From Zeus faber (taxonomy: Eukaryota; Chordata; Actinopteri; Zeiformes; Zeidae): DNA of 64,000 nucleotides. The notes under the pieces are model-generated. The model did not search any database, was not told the DNA's origin, and saw nothing but the letters and a program-made list of their open reading frames with translations. Positions 34,969 through 64,000 of this stretch are shown here, one piece after another. Numbering within the stretch: position 1 is the first letter of the stretch; each line of letters begins with the position of its first letter. The translations under genes and the position numbers were made by a program. The stretch lies in NCBI GenBank assembly GCA_960531495.1, contig OY482850.1, positions 7,152,587 through 7,216,586 on the forward strand, given 5' to 3'.

Positions 34969-36480
34969 GGCCCCTGACCAGTCCAAGAGTTACAGCTGTT
35001 CCTGCACACCACCCTGGTCTAGACACCTTGGTTTTTATTCCTCGAGGATTTGGCTAATTGACTCCGGGGGGGGCGGGGGGGGCGGGGGTGGGGGAGGGTT
35101 TGGGGAGGGAGGGAGGGAGGGAGGGAGGGAGTGGTTTGCCACCATCATGGAAGGGTGTAGCAAAATTGCCTTTTTTTTTTTCTCCTTTTTTTCTCAAATT
35201 ACATGCTGCCCGAAAAACACCACAACACGTCTCTTCTTTTTTTTTTTTTTGTTTGTTTTCGGAGCAGGGTCTGTTATGTTTAAGTCTCTGGAGCCCCCGA
35301 AATCCGACCCCCCCCACTCCCCCCCCCAAATGAGGCGAGAGGACCGGACAGAGACACGACAGGCATTGTATGCCTTTTTCTTTTTGTTTTCTTTTTGTCT
35401 TCTTCGTCTCCAGCAATTTTTAAGAGCAGAACAAAAAAAAGGCGAAGAAGGTATTGTGAACCCCCCCCATGCCATCCTCCTCCGAAAGTCGAGTGGAAAA
35501 GGGCAAAAGAAATGCAATGTTTATTGTTGCACTATATTTAGTAATAAAAGAACACAAAATTGGTTTGTGCTTTTTCATGTGAGAACACTCCCGACATCCT
35601 TTTTTATTTTATTTTCTCGCGGGGGGAAAAGTAACGACCGACTTACGACTTACCCTGTTAATTTTCCTCACTTTTCTATCCCTCCCTCCCTTCCACACTT
35701 GAGTTCCTCCCTCACTGCGTTCCCTCCGAAACAGCACGACAAACCTGTATTCGCTCTTTCTGTCCGTACCTTTTTGCCTCCTTGTGGTTTCTCGTGCGAC
35801 TTTAAAAAGGAAGTAGACTTTTTTTCCTTTTTTTTTTTTTTTTTTTTCTCAGTAGGCAGACCAGTCAGTCCTTCGAGGTAAAAAAAAAAAACAAACTACC
35901 AGGCGTCGTCGTCGTTCTAGAGCAAAGTTAAAACATTTTCAAGTCTTTGTCACAATTTTGTAATAAATGTGTACATGTATTTTTAGTTTCTTGGCATCAC
36001 ATGAATGAGTATATGTATGTACGAATGTGTATATATGATTGCTATATATATATATGTATGTATATATATATATGACATCTATTTTGGAAAAAAAAAAAAA
36101 AAAAAAAATTGCCCTGCCTTGTACCTCGTTTTTATGAGGAGCATGGATGCAATATGTGGATATAACAGGACGTTTCTGGAACTGCTGGACAGGGTGTCGA
36201 TTAGCGTTATGGGCACTTAGTGATTAAAAACCGATTCAAAAACTTTCAATGTTTCAAAACAAGGAAAAGCCTGATTCGCGGGGGGTGGGGGAGGGGGGAC
36301 GGGGGACATCCAAAATTGTTCAAGTACCGAGGCCAAAGCAAAAGGGCATTTCGTTTTAAGCTGTTTAAACAGCAACATTTCATAGGAAAAGGAAAACGGA
36401 CAATAATTTGAGAAAAAAAAAAAAATTACTCCAGACCGATCTTGTATTTTCTGAAGTTCAAAAGCTTTTATTTGTATTAA
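34969..36480 (+). other. cnot2 3' UTR
   Basis: Follows the TGA at 34966-34968 and contains G, A, T and GGGA runs (35069-35131 and others). AATAAA near 35962 and ATTAAA near 36476 are candidate polyadenylation signals. Long open frames through the T-rich part (for example 35147-35881) are low-complexity artefacts, not genes. Confidence 0.6.
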
Positions 36481-36709
36481 AGCAGAAAAGGCTTTCCTGA
36501 ACCACTGTGTCTTTTTTATTACTTTTCCAACAGCCAGGTTTCCTGCTTTCTGAAAATATCGCCCGTAAGGATCAAAATAGTCCCCCCCCCCGCACTGCAA
36601 GCGCTCCCCGCTACAAGATGAATTCTGTTAGAATTGACAGAATTAACTTGTTAGTAATACATTTACAGATAAAATAACACTTGCAGTAGATTCTACACTA
36701 AAAGTGCAA

Positions 36710-37734
36710 GTTTTATTGGGCTTGGTATTAGTTTTTACAGGCAGCAACTTGCAGAACACTCAACATCCCCTCACACATCAAGGTCATGTTTGAAAGATTT
36801 TTTTATTAATTGTATCAATTACTCAATGGCAGATATCTAAACACGATACACATGGATCGACAGGTGAAGAAGGCACACATGCCTTCTGATATTCATAGAA
36901 TAAAATGGGCAATGGGAAAAAAACAAACAAAACCTCAACTTATAAGTTCCCAAAAATGGCACTAACACACAAGGTGATTATGCAATTTGAAAACATTCAC
37001 AAAGTCGCATCAGCGTTTGCTTGACAGAAGCAATACATTAAGATTAGCTGCCGTAAAATGTCACAGACAATTACATTTCTTTTTTTTTTTTGATTAAGAT
37101 GGGAATATAACAGGTAATGGCAGAGGCATAGTAAAATAAACAAGGAAAGGAGAAGAGCGTTAAAAAAAAAAAAAAGGAACAGGAAAAAATCACAGATACA
37201 AACACCAATGGCACTGATTTACATCGTTGGAGAGTTTACACCTCACCATGGGGTTGTATTGTCAAAAGCATGATAATCCTAAACCCAGCCTCTTGTCTGT
37301 TTGGTCTCATTGTAAACAGTCTGAAGACAGTCTGAACGGACCGAAGGCTGTAATCTCTCAGCATTCTCCATTCCGCGTTGCAACCGTCACATTTCCACCG
37401 CGTGGCGCTGAACAGTGCTTTCTGTCCCAACGCTACTAACTCAATGCAGAGCCAGCTGAGCAGACGCCACAGCGACAGGAGGTTCTAATGTTCTCACTAT
37501 AAAAAAATAAAAGTAAAAACGGAACATCGAGGACCAAAACGACATGCCCGCGCAGTATACACGTTGGGACTCCTTAAGGAATCTGTTCACGTGATGCAAA
37601 ATTAAGAGAGTTTCAAGGACAATAAAATAAAACAAAACAAAACAAAAATCTGCGTCCAAACAGAATTCAGCATTCCAGTCTTTTTGTCGTGGGATGACAG
37701 TGCTGCCCCCCACCCTGACATCTCAACACATCTC
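36710..37734 (-). other. washc4 3' UTR
   Basis: Downstream on the minus strand from the washc4 stop codon (37737-37735). TTTATT on the plus strand at about 36712 and 36790 gives AATAAA signals on the transcript strand. The cnot2 and washc4 transcripts therefore converge with only a few hundred bases between their likely ends. Confidence 0.5.
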
Positions 37735-59956
<22,222 letters not shown>

Positions 59957-60002
59957 ACTGTCAAGTAGCTGTCAGCCACTGGCGTTAGGCTAGAAAGTGA
60001 AC

Positions 60003-60428
60003 GATCCCATGATGTGTCTCATGATGACGCGACATAGCCGCCGGTGCTTGTGGGAAATGTAGTTCTTCGATGCGAAGGCGCGCTCGATTCAATACAATTC
60101 AATTCAAACATCCTTCAACATCGCCAAAGCAAGTGTAAAACAAACAAATACTAATTATAATAACAATAATAATAATTATACTAATTATACTAATTCTACT
60201 ACTTCTACTACTACTACTACCACTACCACTACTACTACTACTACTACTAGTAATAATAATAATAATTATAATAATAATAACAGTTATAATAATAATAATA
60301 TTAATAAATGCAATACATATTAATGTACTTCAATAGTTTATCATTCTCAATCCCATAAATATATACAAATATACAGATACTTAAAGATCAAATTAAAATA
60401 GTGTGTGTGTGTGGGGGGGGGGGGGGGG

Positions 60429-60464
<36 letters not shown>

Positions 60465-61847
60465 CAGGTCCAACATACTTTTTTTCAGAAAGGAGGAGGG
60501 TGTGAGAAAGGAGCCATGGGCAGCAGTGAATGGGAACTCACAAGTGGAATAAGGTGGGGTTTTTCTTTTAAATCTTCTGACTTGACGTCAAATAAAGTAA
60601 GATGCTGTAATATCTCTCATCTACCTCTATCTTTAAACTTTACCTTTATTATCTAAAAATAATTGTACTGTTATATTAACTGTAAAAATTTGAAACCCAT
60701 TTTTAAACCCAGTGAGGTTGCATAGTGAGGTTGCATTGTTTACCATCACATTATCGAATATATATTACTTCTTTGTATATTTCAGTTATTTCACGAGATA
60801 CAAAGTTATAATGTCAAGTTATTTTGACATTTGTTCAGTTATTCATTAGAGTCGGGAGCAACTATGTTAAGGAATTCCATTTAGTTGTATCCCTTATTTA
60901 TACAAATAAGATGTCTATATTAAGTATTTTGGAAAATCCAAGCGATACGGTGAGAAACCTATTTTTCTGTAAGAGGGAATCGTCCTATTTAATATTAGAA
61001 AAAGTAACTTTCATCCTCGTTCTAAGTAAAAAAACAAATATATATTCCTATGCACAAGGAACACGAGGAAGCGCCATTGCGTTAACCAATACAAATTAAC
61101 TCTAAATAAAAAAAAGTGTGTTCCTCATCCTATCGTTCAATTTTAAATAATGTAAAAATCCTATACCTACGCCCATATGGTCTTTCAGCGAGCACCTTGT
61201 GTCGATTATGCACATTTTGGTATTTTTTAGTATTTTTAGAGCTTATTGTGCCTAATCACCGGGTGTCATGACATTTCACTGCATATATGTATGACCGTAT
61301 GTATATGTATGTGACAAATAATCTCTTGAACTTGAACTTGAACTTGAACATGTGTAACACACAAGTTAAGTTTAATTGTGTGTGTGTTTGTGTTTTTAAT
61401 TTAGGTGGGGGTGGGGTAGGGGTTTCTGACGTCATAACACGTCATCGCAATTCGATTTAAACTCCATGTCACGCAGTGCGTGGACACCGTGCGCCTCACA
61501 AGGTGACACAAGCACCCGTAACATGCGCCCCATAGAGCCTCACACCACAGTCTGTCAGTCCAGTGCACTGAATATACAGAATATGCAATAAATATGCAAA
61601 GTTATATAAATAATATACAAATATATAATCATACTATACTATAATAAAAAAAAAAAGTTAAGTCACGTCCCTCACTTTTCAACACATTGTTCCGTCTCTT
61701 CTTTTTGTTTGTTTCAAGGACTTCCAGTCTTGTCCTGTCCTGAACAGTGCTGAATGGTGGCTTTGGTCGTCATTGCCAGTTGGGGTTTGATAAACTGACT
61801 GGACCTTATAAAAGCAGCTCTCCTTCCACACCTCCACGCTATGGGTC
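60003..61847. other. washc4 / slc41a2 intergenic region
   Basis: Lies between divergent starts. The washc4 promoter is expected just right of 59956. The region holds trinucleotide arrays (CTA/TAA, about 60187-60305), a compound GT-G-GA microsatellite (60401-60462), the dispersed repeat at 61265-61350, and a TATAAAAG at 61807-61814. No gene was seen in between. Confidence 0.5.
61265..61350. mobile_element. Short dispersed repeat, inverted copy
   Basis: TGACATTTCACTGCATATAT, then GTATGTGACAAATAATCTCT and a triple GAACTT tail, is the reverse complement of the family at 39665-39780. The GAACTT repeat looks like a retroposon 3' tail. Confidence 0.6.
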
Positions 61848-61957
61848 ATGCTGTATCCCATCATGAGCAAAACACATTCAGTGACCTGGGAAACATCGAC
61901 AGCCACCTTTACGCCTCCAACCATTCCATATCCCATCTGCCCCCCGAAGGCGGCTGA
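61841..61957 (+). other. Overlapping upstream ORF of slc41a2
   Basis: ATG 61841 (G at -3, G at +4) opens a 38-codon frame, MGHAVSHHEQNTFSDLGNID onward, ending at TGA 61955-61957. It overlaps the slc41a2 frame out of phase. It would be met first by scanning ribosomes if the transcript starts upstream. It could be a regulatory uORF, or evidence that the true N-terminus differs from the frame given for the exon. Confidence 0.4.
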
Positions 61958-62228
61958 GACCCCGGGGCCCACCACTCGTGCGCCACACTCTCCTCTGACC
62001 CAAGGCTGCATCATGAGCAAGACCCCCGGCTTCACGCCAGACACTGCAGCAGGGTGGACTTTGGTGAAAGCATCGCGGAGCGGGATCCGGGGGGCTGTGG
62101 CAGTGCAGGGCGCTGGCCAGGACCTGCCAGCTGAGTCGACGTTGTCCATGTTGCTGCAGATCCTTGTGCCCTTTCTGCTGGCCGGGTTAGGGACTGTCCT
62201 GGCCGGGACGCTGCTTGATGTGGTCCAG
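61848..62228 (+). CDS. slc41a2: SLC41-family Mg2+ transporter, first coding exon, partial
   Basis: SLC41A2 is a plasma-membrane Mg2+ transporter related to bacterial MgtE. The exon encodes about 127 residues before a clear donor (GTCCAG/GTGAGG at 62228/62229). The first 95 residues are variable and Ser/Thr/Pro-rich. Residues about 98-127 (LQILVPFLLAGLGTVLAGTL, then LDVVQ) match the start of the first SLC41 membrane domain (family LQILVPFLLAGFGTVSAG...LDIVQ). The exon border matches the family position before the HWEVF segment. Human SLC41A2 neighbours WASHC4 on 12q23.3, which supports A2 over A1. Start is uncertain: ATG 61848 and 61863 are in frame, and an out-of-frame ATG at 61841 has stronger context. 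The remaining exons lie beyond the window. Confidence 0.8.
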
Positions 62229-63063
62229 GTGAGGGGGATGGAAAGATGGGAAGAGGTTTAGTTTGTTAGTCCATTCATGCATTTGTTAACTGACCTCATC
62301 TGAATCTGATGTCTAAAATGCAGAAATAAGCAAAAGGTGGAGCCAGGGAAAGGGACTATAGGTTTTGGAGCTTCAATGAGGACACAGAGTGGGGAATATA
62401 GGCAGGTGAGGGATAACAGGGAAATGGATTTAAGCAGAGGTGGAAAATCTGGATTAAGAAAGTAAAATCACACTCCAGGATTTTGAGTCAACCATGTGGT
62501 GCTCATTATCCACATGGATTAGGAGCAAACCCACAGATTATCCTCTGCTCACCCAGAGGTCCACAATAAGTGAAATCAACTGGACCCGGGCACGGCTGGA
62601 GAAAAAACATGGTAGTATTTTTACTTTCTGAACCTGGAATGTGGCAAACCTGGAATATTCCCCACCTCTGGATGCAAGGAATCAGGAATAAATTGTCATA
62701 GAATAAATAAATATAAAAAAAGTGGAACCAAACATGCCTATTTAGTTACTGTATCGTCTTTTAGGAGACCCACCTGACAATGTTTTAATGAGAATTGTAT
62801 GGAGTACAGTTTTAAAGACTAATAATTTAAGACCAATAACTAAAAATCATTCCCTGAGGAATGATCATGATCCTTCAAGTTCTATATCAATGACCCCAAA
62901 CTGAAATTGAGTATAATATTTACATTATTTTCATGCATTTTGCTGGCTTGTTTTTTTAAATTTTTTATTACTATTTAAATAGGCTTCTATGATGTAAAGC
63001 ATTTTGAATTGCGATTTGTGTGTGAAAGGTGCTATAGAAATAAAGGTTATTATATAGGTTATA

Positions 63064-63098
<35 letters not shown>

Positions 63099-64000
63099 GG
63101 AGTCCAGCCTGCTATTGTTTTAGTTTGGAATTTTATTATTATTTTTCCTCTTGGCATTTTGCCGACTGAAAGTGAAGCAGGAAGACAAGTCAATGAGGAT
63201 AGAACAGCCCTCAGGCACTGCTGTCTGTAGACTTGAAATGGTGGTCATCTGCGCTTGAACCCACGGACATGAATGAAGTGTCATTCGATTTGGGGCCGTT
63301 CAGACATTTTGTGGTCCAAGTTTGATCCACTACGATCTATTTTTGGAGCAGGAATTAGTTAAAAACTATTGCCAGTCTACTGTAAGTAGCCGAATATTGG
63401 TGTAGCAGGGCGCTTTGTGACATCATCATCCAATTTGTTATATATGTGCAGGTTGTGGCTCTTGGGGGGCTGTCGCATGGGCCGAGGTGTGCGGTGCGCT
63501 GCGGTCTAGACTCCATTGGTGTGTATTGGTTGCTTTTCTCAGAATCTGCGCTGGGTCGAGAGGAAAAGGAGCCGATGCTGCATTTCACTCTAAAAATTGT
63601 TTGTAGGAATTAATGCCGCGTTTGATGGGAACTCAGGAGATTTGTTTGAACGGATGCTGCGTTCAATGGGAACTTGGAAAATTGTCATTCGGCTCGATAG
63701 GAAGTGATGCTGCGCTTCAATTATTGAGAACACAGTCACTTTGTAACATCATGAACCAATACTATATAAATCCACGGTTTGTTCGTTAGTGGTTGTAAAA
63801 ATTGTAACTCATGCTACATTGCATAGAATCTGGAGAACTTTAATACCTATCTAACATGGCTAAACTGGACCCTGTGTATTGCTGCCTGCAGCTCCATTTA
63901 TTATTATTACATTACATTTAGGAGACGCTTTTATCCAAAGCGACTTACAATTATTCAAACACCGACGGACGCAGCCATCAGGGGCAATTCGGAGTTAAGT
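62229..64000. other. Presumed slc41a2 intron 1
   Basis: No exon recognised. It contains a LINE-tail-like repeat (about 62985-63100: TGTAAAGCATTTTGAATTGC, GTGCTATAGAAATAAAGGTT, then (TTA)n). At the right edge (63905-64000) is the common fish repeat GGAGACGCTTTTATCCAAAG / CGACTTACAATTATTC. Confidence 0.55.

Noticed and set aside
35147-35881. Plus-strand open frame of 244 codons
   Set aside because: It lies in the cnot2 3' UTR, is driven by poly-T and poly-A runs, and resembles no family.

Overview
The window is vertebrate nuclear DNA and almost certainly teleost. Genes are intron-split with GT/AG (and some GC/AG) junctions, introns are full of microsatellites, and the interspersed repeats (Tc1/mariner, L2-like LINE, gypsy, MITE-like elements) are types common in fish. 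No prokaryotic features, no CRISPR array and no RNA gene were recognised. Seven protein-coding loci can be supported, six of them recognised by protein similarity.

Layout from left to right: (1) 480-9704, minus strand, fnbp4 (formin-binding protein 4), 17 coding exons, apparently complete. (2) 10892-12043, plus strand, a seipin (bscl2) gene with an unbroken 383-codon reading frame, head-to-head with fnbp4. (3) 12.7-17.4 kb, a transposon graveyard: Tc1 remnant, LTR-like repeat, gypsy integrase fragment, SINE-like repeat, and an L2-like LINE split by a second insertion. (4) 17405-18429, minus strand, an unrecognised two-exon gene for a charged coiled-coil protein of about 295 residues, with a CRE and an RFX-type X-box upstream. 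(5) 21231-22046, minus strand, lrrc10, single exon. (6) 23949-25800, a 1.85-kb minisatellite of 23-bp units ending just before the GC-rich cnot2 5' region. (7) 27119-34968, plus strand, cnot2, 14 coding exons, tail-to-tail with washc4. (8) 37735-59956, minus strand, washc4 (WASH complex subunit SWIP), about 33 coding exons, with many transposon fragments in its introns. (9) 61848-62228, plus strand, the first recognisable coding exon of an slc41a2-like Mg2+ transporter that runs off the right edge, head-to-head with washc4.

The genes do not form one pathway. They cover actin and endosome regulation (fnbp4, washc4), lipid-droplet assembly (seipin), mRNA deadenylation (cnot2), cardiac function (lrrc10) and Mg2+ transport (slc41a2). 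Their human counterparts map to 11p11.2 and 11q12 (FNBP4, BSCL2), 12q15 (LRRC10, CNOT2) and 12q23.3 (WASHC4, SLC41A2), so the window joins blocks that are separate in mammals.

The points most worth following up are the X-box-linked unknown gene whose stop codon lies in LINE tail sequence, the E-box-dense minisatellite with a 358-bp higher-order duplication, the GC-AG introns of fnbp4, a candidate in-frame exon that would split its second WW domain, and the intronless seipin. Exon borders were read by eye from splice consensus, reading phase and remembered family sequences. The washc4 borders are approximate to a few bases.
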